The notes below the pieces were generated by a model that was not told the DNA's origin, ran no database searches, and saw nothing but the letters and a program-made list of their open reading frames with translations. A stretch of DNA of 64,000 bases from assembly GCA_002261155.1 (NCBI GenBank), contig NKXN01000034.1, forward strand, positions 1 to 64,000, written 5' to 3'. Shown in pieces: positions 45,387 to 54,874 of this stretch (position 1 is the first letter of the stretch; the number at the start of each line of letters is the position of its first letter). Position numbers and translations under genes: made by a program. This DNA comes from Bacillaceae bacterium SAS-127. Lineage in GTDB: Bacteria; Bacillota; Bacilli; Bacillales; Domibacillaceae.

Positions 45387-48300
45387 TCATCCATCTAGTT
45401 CTTGCAAAATTTTATATAATACGTACTTGACTTCATCAGGATTCATCGTTCGACCTCCAGCTGTTACAATACGACTAAGTTGATTGTATACAGTGCGACC
45501 TTTTACAGATAAATCTGTCTCATTAATGGTTGTAATCACGCGGTCTCCCATCATCAATTTAATCGCTTCAGTTTGTTCACCAACTTCGACTTTTTGGATT
45601 AGCGTTGCAAAATAAGAATCGTATGTGATATCTGACCATTCTTGTAGCTCTACATTAACTAAACGATCCACGGCATAATCAAGCCATTGGTCACTTGTCG
45701 CCCAAACCTCAATGATTTTAGCAATATCAGGCGATTGATTCATTATAATTCGGCATTCCCTTTTGACTTCATTGACATCGTCGTTAGTAATACCAATAAT
45801 CTCTTTCGTTTGATGTTCTATTTTCGTTTTGAATTCGTCAATAAAACTTTCTAATTCCATTTTTAGTGATTCAAAATTAGTTCCTGTTTGTTGTAATTCG
45901 TGCAACTTCTGCATCGCAAGTAAGGCGTCGATTTCGCTCAAACGAATAATCTCCTTGAAAAACAATAACTCTGACGATTGATTATTTGTGATTTGTGTAA
46001 ATTTAGGTAACTTGCGCAACCATTGCGTAAGCTTTCTAAATATCGATATTGGTTGTAAAATAGCCTCCGATTGAAAAAAAAGACAATTTAGCTGTTGCAA
46101 TAGGTTTTTATCATCATCATTTAGTTCATATACTTCATAACTAAAAATCTGGACTTGCTCTTCTAAAATATCGTATAACATTTCGGCATTCATAGATGTA
46201 ATACTAAAATCCTTTGAATAGAAGGCAAATTGCCCCCACTTGTCTTTTAATAAGGCTACCGTTAGTAACGGTACAATCGGCTCACGTATACCATATTGTT
46301 CCTCAAGCAAAATTTGATATAGATCCATGATTTTTCCTTTTGGATTTTCATGAATCCAGTTCAACAAGTCACGACGAAGCTCATTCAAAAATGGATTTTC
46401 TAAGTTATCTAATTGATCTACTCTGTAATTTAATTTCTCAAAGAGTGTTGCTTTAATTAAATAATCTGGTCCAAAACCCTGAACTTGAAAGTCTCCATTA
46501 AAGTCATCATCTAGTAATTTGTTTAACAATGACAATGCGGCTTTCTTTTGAATCGTTGGCACTTTCTTTTTATTGAACACTTCATTGCAAATAACTGGTG
46601 TTTTGGAAAAGCGATTATACATCCATTCCGAAATATGTTCTTCTAATGCATGTTTGGACGCAAATGGTTCTTTTTCTTCGCCTTCTACATACCACTGTGT
46701 TGTCCCCTTTTCAAACTGTTTGATGCCTTCTAATAAGCGGTTCAAATCATACAAGACATTTTGAAAATGAATGTCTATTTCCACTTCCAAATTCTCATCT
46801 TTTATCAAAATTTGATTGTTTTTGCTCAGCTCTGTTAGTACCTCATAACGATCGACATTTGAAATTAATGTTTCGATATCTATAGCCGGAATGCAATAGA
46901 TGCTTTTACGGCTCCTCTGTTTTTTTATGAAATCAATCGCTATATCTAAGGTCTCATTATTCCTAACGAGTACATAAACAACATAGCCATCTGCTTCATT
47001 CCCGACAGTAAAGTCATGTAATTGGTCAGCCCATACAAAAACGGCCTTCACAAAACGTGTCATGCTCTTTTTGTTATTATAACGATAAGGTAAGTAATAA
47101 CTATCTCCGAAAATCTCTTCAATAATACCGATACGACGCTCATCCGTAATAACTGTCGACCGCAACGTGTCATTGTACAGACCTTCAAATTCTACAATAG
47201 AGCCACTATATAATTCATAAGCATCAATAAAACGGTTAAAACGCAGTAGTTTCTTTTGTTCTAACTCAAGAATAATATCTCCAGTATATTCTTCCGTGTA
47301 ACCGAGTGAAAAAGCTAAAAAACCACGATCTGCTTTAAAAGGAGTATTTAATATGTTAAGCAATGTAATCATTTTAACTAGCCTAATAGCTTGTGATGAA
47401 ACATTATAATTTAAGGCCATACGGTAATATTTTAAGGGCTCGATTGTGAATAATACTGAGTCGTCAGGATAAAAATAATCGAATAATTGATCAACATAAT
47501 ACCATTCACCATCCGTCCTTTCTTCGACTTCTGTTAAAAACAAATATAAAGTTCGATCATTTTGACCAAGTTTATTTGAGAGAGCAGGTAACAAGCGTAT
47601 TGTTAATGGATGAATCGGCTGGCATCCCTTTAAAACTGAACCTTCCCTTTCTTCTGGTTTCATTTCAGGAAACAAATTATACTTAGTTACTTTATGATGG
47701 AGTATTTCTAATTCACTATCTGTAATGAATGATGTCTCTTGCTGTAAGTTGCCTAATATTTTATAAGCTGAACGATAAAAAGTAGATGAATCACTTTCTA
47801 AACGATGTTCTATAAATCTTTTCTCTACACGGTCTAATTCCGATTTTGTTAAAGCCTGATTGGTGGTCGTATATTGTTGTAATCCTGTATGTGTAATACA
47901 CAACAACCCTATGTTCTCTACTCTATTAGTAAATTCGGCTAAATCTTGGATTGTCTGCATAGTTTCAAAAATGTATGCTGGCTGAACCGTCTGTAAAAAA
48001 CGACCAAATTCATCGAATACAATAAATAAAGCATACTTTTTCTTCTTTAACTGTGCCAGTATATATGCGATTTGTTCTAAAAAAGGGGTGTCGTTTTCAG
48101 AAACAAATTCGGCACCTGCAGACAACATATGATAATATTCTTTAAAAAGCTGCATGATATTGTCGTTCGACTGTTCAAGAAAACCAACTAAACTATCTAT
48201 TGTTAATTCATCTTTCTCACATAACATCAGTAACTTTCGATATGTATCAGGGTACTCTTTTTTCCATAAAGCAATCGTATTAAGCATTTTTTGAGCATCA

Positions 48301-48725
48301 TTTTTACAATGGATTTCAACCTTTTGTTGCTTTAATTGCTTTTCAATGTTAGAAAGAATAATCTCTTCAAAATTCCCTTGTCGACCAGTGATAGCTACAG
48401 TTAACCATTTCATTTTTTTAGCACTGATAGTATCAATTACTGTACTTGAAACACTAGGACTAACCGTATTAATATCTTCTATAAAGGTTTGTACAACTTT
48501 ATTTCGCTTACTCATTAAAAGAAGTGATGCGATTAAAGCTCCTACCATGGATTTTCCTGCTCCATAAGGTCCGATTAGCAGATGGGATTTTTCACTACTA
48601 TGCAAAACACCTTTTAAAATATCATTAATTATATCTAGTTGTTTATGATTAGGAACAAATGATTGAAATAACTCATCTCTACCTATGTCATGTACAACAT
48701 TTATACTCGGTTGATATACTTTCAT
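45387..48725 (-). CDS. sspC: SspC-like large P-loop ATPase
   Basis: A 1112-residue ATPase. Walker A is GPYGAGKS (residues 52-59) and Walker B is LFIVFDEF (233-240), followed by LLCITHTGL as a sensor. The long C-terminal part (about 450-1112) is helical and has no motif I recognise. In Ssp modification systems SspC is the ATPase that works with the SspB nickase. Large PglY/BrxC-type ATPases of BREX look similar, so the name rests on the neighbours (DUF4007 protein before, PP-loop protein after). ATG overlaps the sspB stop as ATGA, so the two are coupled. Confidence 0.72.
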   Translation of the reverse strand: MKVYQPSINVVHDIGRDELFQSFVPNHKQLDIINDILKGVLHSSEKSHLLIGPYGAGKSMVGALIASLLLMSKRNKVVQTFIEDINTVSPSVSSTVIDTISAKKMKWLTVAITGRQGNFEEIILSNIEKQLKQQKVEIHCKNDAQKMLNTIALWKKEYPDTYRKLLMLCEKDELTIDSLVGFLEQSNDNIMQLFKEYYHMLSAGAEFVSENDTPFLEQIAYILAQLKKKKYALFIVFDEFGRFLQTVQPAYIFETMQTIQDLAEFTNRVENIGLLCITHTGLQQYTTTNQALTKSELDRVEKRFIEHRLESDSSTFYRSAYKILGNLQQETSFITDSELEILHHKVTKYNLFPEMKPEEREGSVLKGCQPIHPLTIRLLPALSNKLGQNDRTLYLFLTEVEERTDGEWYYVDQLFDYFYPDDSVLFTIEPLKYYRMALNYNVSSQAIRLVKMITLLNILNTPFKADRGFLAFSLGYTEEYTGDIILELEQKKLLRFNRFIDAYELYSGSIVEFEGLYNDTLRSTVITDERRIGIIEEIFGDSYYLPYRYNNKKSMTRFVKAVFVWADQLHDFTVGNEADGYVVYVLVRNNETLDIAIDFIKKQRSRKSIYCIPAIDIETLISNVDRYEVLTELSKNNQILIKDENLEVEIDIHFQNVLYDLNRLLEGIKQFEKGTTQWYVEGEEKEPFASKHALEEHISEWMYNRFSKTPVICNEVFNKKKVPTIQKKAALSLLNKLLDDDFNGDFQVQGFGPDYLIKATLFEKLNYRVDQLDNLENPFLNELRRDLLNWIHENPKGKIMDLYQILLEEQYGIREPIVPLLTVALLKDKWGQFAFYSKDFSITSMNAEMLYDILEEQVQIFSYEVYELNDDDKNLLQQLNCLFFQSEAILQPISIFRKLTQWLRKLPKFTQITNNQSSELLFFKEIIRLSEIDALLAMQKLHELQQTGTNFESLKMELESFIDEFKTKIEHQTKEIIGITNDDVNEVKRECRIIMNQSPDIAKIIEVWATSDQWLDYAVDRLVNVELQEWSDITYDSYFATLIQKVEVGEQTEAIKLMMGDRVITTINETDLSVKGRTVYNQLSRIVTAGGRTMNPDEVKYVLYKILQELDG

Positions 48726-49594
48726 TGAAATACCTCTTCTTTTGAATAAAAACGTTCAATCCACTGTAAATATGATCTTGGTTGTTTTTCTAATAAACGT
48801 ACAATATCTAGGCGATTCGTACGTGTAAAAATAACAGGATAGGATTGCTGAATATTTTCTAGCATTTCAACAATTTCGCTACGTGACAAGTTAAATACAC
48901 GTCCCCAAAGTTTCTCTCCGTTTACTAGCTCTTCTAGGCTAATTTCACTAACCTCTTTTTCTGAACAATACTGTACAAGCATAATAAATAAAACATCTTC
49001 TATATTTTCTATGTTAAGTGGTTTCTTTAAATAATACTGCTGTACCGTTTTGCTTAACAACTGTAGATCTTCAAAAGGGCTTTTAATAACATCTTCAGGC
49101 GTTGCATTTACATACTCCTTAGGAACATATAAAGCAAATAAACAATCAATATCTCGTTTAAGTGAATTCGCCGATACCGCCTTCGTTTGGTTGCTATTTA
49201 CCCACCTTGTAAGTACTGTAAGAGCTAATTCCTTATCAAAGACACGCTCTTCAAATATGTTGAAAAACCAATACCAAGTAGTCGCTAATTTCTCATCTCT
49301 CACTAATTCATTATGTAATAAAGCTATCGTAAATGGTTTTTGTAAGTATGGATCGTGTTTTAAAATTATTTCACCTAGCTTCGTTGTATTTAAAGCTGTA
49401 CGTTTACTGTTAGGAACTGCAACTTTTGTTGCTTGCAGCCAATGTTTTATTGATTGCGCCATATTCTTCCCAACACCCAACGTTTCAAAATGATCAGGAT
49501 CATAAAAAAAACAAGGATTTTCCCTAATTTCTTTTAATCCTTTATAAAGCCACTGTAAGCGTAAGTAAAATGTCTGATGTTGTCCAAATGCCAT
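48722..49594 (-). CDS. sspB: SspB-like DUF4007 protein
   Basis: A 290-residue DUF4007 protein. FGQHQTFYLRLQWLYKGL (residues 3-20) and LGVGKNMAQSIKHWLQAT (about 39-56) are the diagnostic N-terminal signatures; SPFEDLQLL and a C-terminal winged-helix-like region follow. In SspABCD, SspB carries this domain and nicks one strand of DNA in the course of phosphorothioation. AAAGGTGGAG precedes the ATG. A hairpin separates it from sspH, and it overlaps sspC by 4 bases. No catalytic residues can be pointed out with certainty. Confidence 0.78.
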   Translation of the reverse strand: MAFGQHQTFYLRLQWLYKGLKEIRENPCFFYDPDHFETLGVGKNMAQSIKHWLQATKVAVPNSKRTALNTTKLGEIILKHDPYLQKPFTIALLHNELVRDEKLATTWYWFFNIFEERVFDKELALTVLTRWVNSNQTKAVSANSLKRDIDCLFALYVPKEYVNATPEDVIKSPFEDLQLLSKTVQQYYLKKPLNIENIEDVLFIMLVQYCSEKEVSEISLEELVNGEKLWGRVFNLSRSEIVEMLENIQQSYPVIFTRTNRLDIVRLLEKQPRSYLQWIERFYSKEEVFQ

Positions 49595-49620
49595 GTTGTT
49601 TCTCCACCTTTATTTAAAGA

Positions 49621-49654
49621 GAGATTGAATACAATTAGCATTGTATTCAATCTC
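49621..49654. terminator. Perfect 15-bp hairpin between sspH and sspB
   Basis: GAGATTGAATACAAT and ATTGTATTCAATCTC are perfect arms around a TAGC loop. On the minus strand it is followed by TCTTTAAAT, a weak T tract, so it could be a partial terminator or an RNA processing/stabilising site setting the ratio of restriction to modification proteins. Confidence 0.65.
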
Positions 49655-49659
49655 CTATT

Positions 49660-52600
49660 CTATTTATTTTGAAAATGTGTTATTAGTGCATGATTGGCTA
49701 CTGGATCTATATAAGGACTCTTACCTCTTAGCGGACGATCTCCAGCTTTGAGTAAGTAATCCCCCTTACCTGTTAACATTTCTGCTCCGCTTTCATCTAG
49801 CACAACATTCGAAGCAACTCCATCTGTCACTTTTAAACATAATCGCGCAAGAAGGTTATTTTTAATCGTCGTGTTAATAACTTCTGCTTTAGGTGATTGC
49901 GTACAAACAATCAAATGCATCCCTGCAGCTCGTCCCATACCACCTATACGAGCTATTGCTGTTTCAATACGCTTTGCGATTTCTTTATCTTGTAACATAA
50001 AGTCTGCAAACTCATCAAACACTACAATGATTCTGTGCATTGGTATTGTTTCTGGACTTGTTATTTTTAATACTTTATTGTATTCATTAATATTTTTAGC
50101 GCTTAATTTAGGGAACTGTTCATAGCGATGTTCCATTTCTATAAGTAGTGCTCCTAAGTAATCCGCAGCTTCATGTATATCTGTATAAACTGACATTGTA
50201 TGTTTCGTATTGTTATACGCCATAAATTCTACTTTTTTCGGATCAATAAAGACAAGCTTGACTTCTCCTGGTGTATACAAACACATTGTAGCAAAAATCA
50301 TCGAATTCACACTTACGCTTTTCCCACTTCCTGTAGAACCAGCGACTAACATATGGGGTGTTTCACTATTCAAGCCAACAGTCATAACCTTGTTTAGCGG
50401 ATCAAGTCCGATTGGTATTAAAAATGCTTCTCTTGCTTTATCTACATTCCAACTTGAACGAACAATTTTCATAAAACGATCAAAATGAATAATTTCAGGT
50501 TCAGGACGATTAATATCAATATTAATACCATTTTTATCCACAAATATAGTAGGCTGTTTATCAATGCTTAACCATAACGGCATATCCTGTGCTTTACGCT
50601 TTATATTTGTAATCGTTTCATAAGATGGAATGCTACATATTAAACGAATAATATTAGCTCCTACTATTGTTTCCTTTACTGTCAACTCCACTTTATTTTG
50701 ATAAAGTTTACTACGTAATAATTTTCCATATCTCTCACCAAGCTTGCTATCTTCCAGCCTTTTCTCTTTTTCATCTCGGCTGTCAGGTAAAGTTGCTAAT
50801 GCAATGATTTCAGGATATGTTCCCTCATCAACAATTTCCATTTCACTCAGTTCCTGCCTAATTGGAGCTTGCTCAGGCACATGCGTGCTTGCATTATCAG
50901 TCTTATCCAGTTCTTCTTCCTTCGATATATCTTTCTCTACTGACGGTTTATCATACATTTCCGCCTCCGCAGCTTCACTAGACAAAATAATTTCTTCTTT
51001 GAATTCCACATACTTTGTAAAGTCATCAAATGAATCTTCCAGCTTTTTATCTAACGTTGGCAATGCTAATTCTGTATTTACATTAAGTTGATTCAATATA
51101 TATGTTCGTGTATACGTATGAACAGAAATATCCTCTGTTTCTCCTAAATCACAATAATGCCCTTGCTCTACTAGCTCCTTATTTGGACAATCCATATCAT
51201 TTGAATAAACATAGGCATGGACTTCTTTCGTAATTTGAAAAGCTATTGTAGCTGCCATACCTACTTTTATATTCTCAATAATCGCCAATTCTCTATTATC
51301 ATATGGGCGGTTTTCCATTAGAAATTTATAGAAAGACTGTAAGCGGATATCGCGATCAATGGACTGCGACTCAAACTTAAAGTACTGCTCCAGCGTACTT
51401 TGTCCAGCATTTAATTGCTTACGAGCGTCTAACACTTCCGCATCGTACGAATTTTGATGAATGAACTTTAACTCCATTAATTTCAATTGAATATTGTATT
51501 GGTACTGTTCTTTATCAAATTGAATACGTACTTGAAGTAAATCTGGTCGTTTTGTCTTTCGACGGAACCATTCCAATTCATCACACATGCTCCAAATAAC
51601 TACTTCATTTTCCTTCTGCTCATCATGTTTTTTCGTAACTAGATATACGGAAACTAATTCATTAATAAAGCGTCCTGGCCCTAATGAACGTAGCACTAAA
51701 CTTCCCGATAAACCCTTTACTTTATTTACTATATTTAACGTCTCTTGGGTATCTAGAACTCGAATTCCTAAAACATCCTTCAACCGATTTGCGATTCGAT
51801 CATGATAATGAAAGTCTGATTCGTTGTGTATTAATCGGTTCACAGATTCAGAAGTTGAAACTAAAATTTTCATTTCTTCGCTACCTTTGCGCTCTATATT
51901 ATATTTTATAATATTCGCTTTCGTAGCAACCTGTATAGCCAACATTGGATCCATATATTTATCATATGTAACAACCCAATTAAATTTCTCATGTGCCCAA
52001 TTGTATAAATTATTGCGTTCATTATTCGTAATTAAAATTTCTCCCCGAAGCAGTTGAGCCGTTTCATTTTCTTTAACAGGGTTCCCACGTTGAATGACAT
52101 ATTGCAAATTGTAAAAATGTTTCATCACGATTGGCAATTTTGAAGAAACATAATGTATCATCCTTGTCCCACTATTCGTAGGAATATAGGTCGTTTCCTT
52201 TACGGAGCTCCAATTGGAATCATCTAATGAACAACTTTGGATGACTGATTCATGAAACGCATTCATGTTGCCACTTTGCTGTGCCTGACCTAAAAAATCT
52301 ATAAAAATAGCAATATCACAATCTTGCATGGCTCTATTGATTTTTTGTTCTACATTACCAGTTCCATGTTGCGGTAACACATTGACCTCTAAACGAGGTA
52401 ATCCCCCCAAATGCCTGAGTGGAACAGTATATACTTCCTTTGATACGACCCAACGATTTAACTCTTCATATACTTTTGCTGCATCTTGAACTGTATGAAC
52501 TGTGACATTTAACTTTTGAATATCTGCATCTTTTAATAAAGCATCTATAGCTTTCTTAACAAATTCGGCATTAGACACATATAAAAATAAAATATCTAAA

Positions 52601-54873
52601 CAATCCTTAGCGTAAGGGTATATTTTTATATAGTCTTTTGAAATTTTCGAAATTTCACCTACAAAACTACTAGCCTTTTTACTATCCGTACCAACAAAGT
52701 TTGTTGGAGTATGGACACTTTGTCCATAATTAGTTTCTTTCATAAATAATGTAACATCGCTCTCTTTTGGCACTAAATACGCAGGCGTTATACTATTTAA
52801 CTGTTGAATTTCAAATTGAATAAATTGCAATAAATCTTCAACATCATTCAACGGATTTCCAGTTGTTGTCGTGTTTGAAAGCTGTGCAATTTTATTTCCT
52901 AATTGTTTCAATTGGGCTGCGTAAGCTATCCATCGGATCGGATTGAAAACAGAAACAATTCTTTCTTGGATAATTGGAACAACTGTATTTTCCTCTATTA
53001 AAGTATCAACAACGAAAATATCGTTAAATAGAGAAGTTACTGTACGCACACTATGAACATCTTCATAGACACCTTGTAAATATCCTTTCGTCAGAGATTC
53101 TGTATCTTCTAATAACTCTAATGTTATGCCTGTCTCTAATGATTTACTCAAAACTTCAACGTACGCTTGTGAATAGTCTTCGAGTTTGCGAATTGGATCT
53201 AATAATGATCCATCACCTATGTTTGTATGCTTCTTCAGTTCATTCAAACGACTTTCTAAATGATTAAATTTTTTATTTCGCTTGAGTTCCGTCGTATACC
53301 CTATTGTATGATTATTTATTTGTTCAACGAAATCAAAGAAACTGTTGTTTTCTTTCTCAAATGGAGAAGTTTCTATGTAAAAATATGTTGTACATTCACT
53401 TTCAATATTTTGATTTATGACTAAATCTAATTTAAATTTCAACTTCTCAACTAGTGCAAGCCCTTCATTAGACGTTTCAACCTCAAACGGTGTCATTATT
53501 ATGTTTGAAGAAAGTTGAACTACTGATTGTAAATGATAATTTAAAAATCGAGCATAGTCTGGTGAGATTTCATCAACAGGCTCTATTCTAAAACTAATTT
53601 TTTCCTTAAACTTATCATCTTCAACTCCTTGTAACATTGAAGTAATTTCAGAAAAAAATGCTTCAATAACATCTTCATAGGATGACGGGTTTTCTAGTTT
53701 ATTTTCCACATTCTTAATATTTTTAAGAATGCCCTCATCCTCTAAAAAAGTGTGAAATTCATCTCGGAATTCTCGAATATTTTCAATATTTTTTTTATCT
53801 AATATGGATTCGCAACCCTCTTCAAAAAAAGCTTCCTTTTCCAGCTTTTCCGAAGTAAGTTGATCTTTTTCTTGCAAACTCGTACTCTGATTGATTTTAA
53901 CCGTGTAATCCTCAAGCATTTTTTCTCTCACAGAAGCTAAACGATCTTTTAAAGTATTAGATGTCTTAAAATCAAAGATTTTTTGCGCTTCAACAAATGG
54001 AATTTCTAACAACTGTTTATTTTTCCTATACACAAAGTCCTCTACAGCTTGTAGCAATGCAGACTCATCTTCATTAAAAGTTGCCCAAACCGGACTAGCA
54101 TAGCTGAATTCACGCTCTCTCAACACAAATTTCTCTGCGCTTTCTAATAATTTTTTCGTGTCTAAGAGATGTGTATTATTTTTACGAAGATGGCTCAATA
54201 AATAATTCTTATTTAATTGCTTTTCAAAAGTCTTCATATTTCGTAGCTCTATTTTAGATTCTATAAATAGATTTAATGCTGGTAAGGATTTTGCTATGCG
54301 TTCTTCTAATGCTAATTCTTGACTGTCCATAAAAACCTTTGCTAAAAAATTGAGCAATAATGTTAGTTGTGTCTCTGTTACTCGCTGAAACACTTTTAAG
54401 AAACGGTCTAAATGATCCTGTTCGAATACTTTAATTAATTCCTTTTCTTGCAACCACTCTAATAATGCCTTAAATCCTTCAGCTGAAAGAAGAGCAATTT
54501 CATCAATCGCAATAATTTCCTTTAAACTTTGCCCCTCTGGACTTTTTTGATCTAAAAGTAAAATCAATGCTTGTTTTGAGCGAATATTATTACGTAACCA
54601 GACAAGTGTCTCGTGATTTTGGCATTGAAAAGACTCATATTCATTAATGGCGCTTACTGTTTTTATAACAGGCTCGTAAACTGCACTCAGTTGATTTTGA
54701 TTTGCTATTAGGGATGAAAGAATATCGACCATATACTCAGGAATCATATTATCAATTCGTAAAATGACTTTTTCACTTTGTTTGTCGCTATTCTTTGCTA
54801 AATAATTTTTTATATATTGTGTTGTCCATCCACCTAGTATAGTTGCCTTTGTAATTTTCTCAGATGCTACCAA
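49660..54873 (-). CDS. sspH: DptH/SspH-like restriction protein with FtsK-type ATPase domain
   Basis: A 1737-residue protein. The first 1400 residues are mostly helical and not assignable to a domain by eye. The C-terminal region (about 1490-1737) is an FtsK/HerA motor: Walker A GSTGSGKS (1512-1519), KLVFIDPKKVEFMAYNNT, Walker B IIVVFDEF (1615-1622), then VCTQSPKAEVINTTIKNN. This architecture is that of DptH, the DNA translocase partner of DptF and DptG in phosphorothioation-linked restriction. TTG 54873 is chosen since GGAGG in the tail of sspG lies 8 bases before it; a GTG at 54894 is the longer option. Confidence 0.78.
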   Translation of the reverse strand: MVASEKITKATILGGWTTQYIKNYLAKNSDKQSEKVILRIDNMIPEYMVDILSSLIANQNQLSAVYEPVIKTVSAINEYESFQCQNHETLVWLRNNIRSKQALILLLDQKSPEGQSLKEIIAIDEIALLSAEGFKALLEWLQEKELIKVFEQDHLDRFLKVFQRVTETQLTLLLNFLAKVFMDSQELALEERIAKSLPALNLFIESKIELRNMKTFEKQLNKNYLLSHLRKNNTHLLDTKKLLESAEKFVLREREFSYASPVWATFNEDESALLQAVEDFVYRKNKQLLEIPFVEAQKIFDFKTSNTLKDRLASVREKMLEDYTVKINQSTSLQEKDQLTSEKLEKEAFFEEGCESILDKKNIENIREFRDEFHTFLEDEGILKNIKNVENKLENPSSYEDVIEAFFSEITSMLQGVEDDKFKEKISFRIEPVDEISPDYARFLNYHLQSVVQLSSNIIMTPFEVETSNEGLALVEKLKFKLDLVINQNIESECTTYFYIETSPFEKENNSFFDFVEQINNHTIGYTTELKRNKKFNHLESRLNELKKHTNIGDGSLLDPIRKLEDYSQAYVEVLSKSLETGITLELLEDTESLTKGYLQGVYEDVHSVRTVTSLFNDIFVVDTLIEENTVVPIIQERIVSVFNPIRWIAYAAQLKQLGNKIAQLSNTTTTGNPLNDVEDLLQFIQFEIQQLNSITPAYLVPKESDVTLFMKETNYGQSVHTPTNFVGTDSKKASSFVGEISKISKDYIKIYPYAKDCLDILFLYVSNAEFVKKAIDALLKDADIQKLNVTVHTVQDAAKVYEELNRWVVSKEVYTVPLRHLGGLPRLEVNVLPQHGTGNVEQKINRAMQDCDIAIFIDFLGQAQQSGNMNAFHESVIQSCSLDDSNWSSVKETTYIPTNSGTRMIHYVSSKLPIVMKHFYNLQYVIQRGNPVKENETAQLLRGEILITNNERNNLYNWAHEKFNWVVTYDKYMDPMLAIQVATKANIIKYNIERKGSEEMKILVSTSESVNRLIHNESDFHYHDRIANRLKDVLGIRVLDTQETLNIVNKVKGLSGSLVLRSLGPGRFINELVSVYLVTKKHDEQKENEVVIWSMCDELEWFRRKTKRPDLLQVRIQFDKEQYQYNIQLKLMELKFIHQNSYDAEVLDARKQLNAGQSTLEQYFKFESQSIDRDIRLQSFYKFLMENRPYDNRELAIIENIKVGMAATIAFQITKEVHAYVYSNDMDCPNKELVEQGHYCDLGETEDISVHTYTRTYILNQLNVNTELALPTLDKKLEDSFDDFTKYVEFKEEIILSSEAAEAEMYDKPSVEKDISKEEELDKTDNASTHVPEQAPIRQELSEMEIVDEGTYPEIIALATLPDSRDEKEKRLEDSKLGERYGKLLRSKLYQNKVELTVKETIVGANIIRLICSIPSYETITNIKRKAQDMPLWLSIDKQPTIFVDKNGINIDINRPEPEIIHFDRFMKIVRSSWNVDKAREAFLIPIGLDPLNKVMTVGLNSETPHMLVAGSTGSGKSVSVNSMIFATMCLYTPGEVKLVFIDPKKVEFMAYNNTKHTMSVYTDIHEAADYLGALLIEMEHRYEQFPKLSAKNINEYNKVLKITSPETIPMHRIIVVFDEFADFMLQDKEIAKRIETAIARIGGMGRAAGMHLIVCTQSPKAEVINTTIKNNLLARLCLKVTDGVASNVVLDESGAEMLTGKGDYLLKAGDRPLRGKSPYIDPVANHALITHFQNK

Positions 54874-54874
54874 T

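Noticed and set aside
45387-48725. BREX identity (BrxC/PglY) for the large ATPase
   Set aside because: A PAPS-reductase-like protein also occurs in BREX type 4, but no PglZ, BrxL or PglX gene is present, while the DptFGH-like genes are. Ssp fits better, though profile searches are needed.
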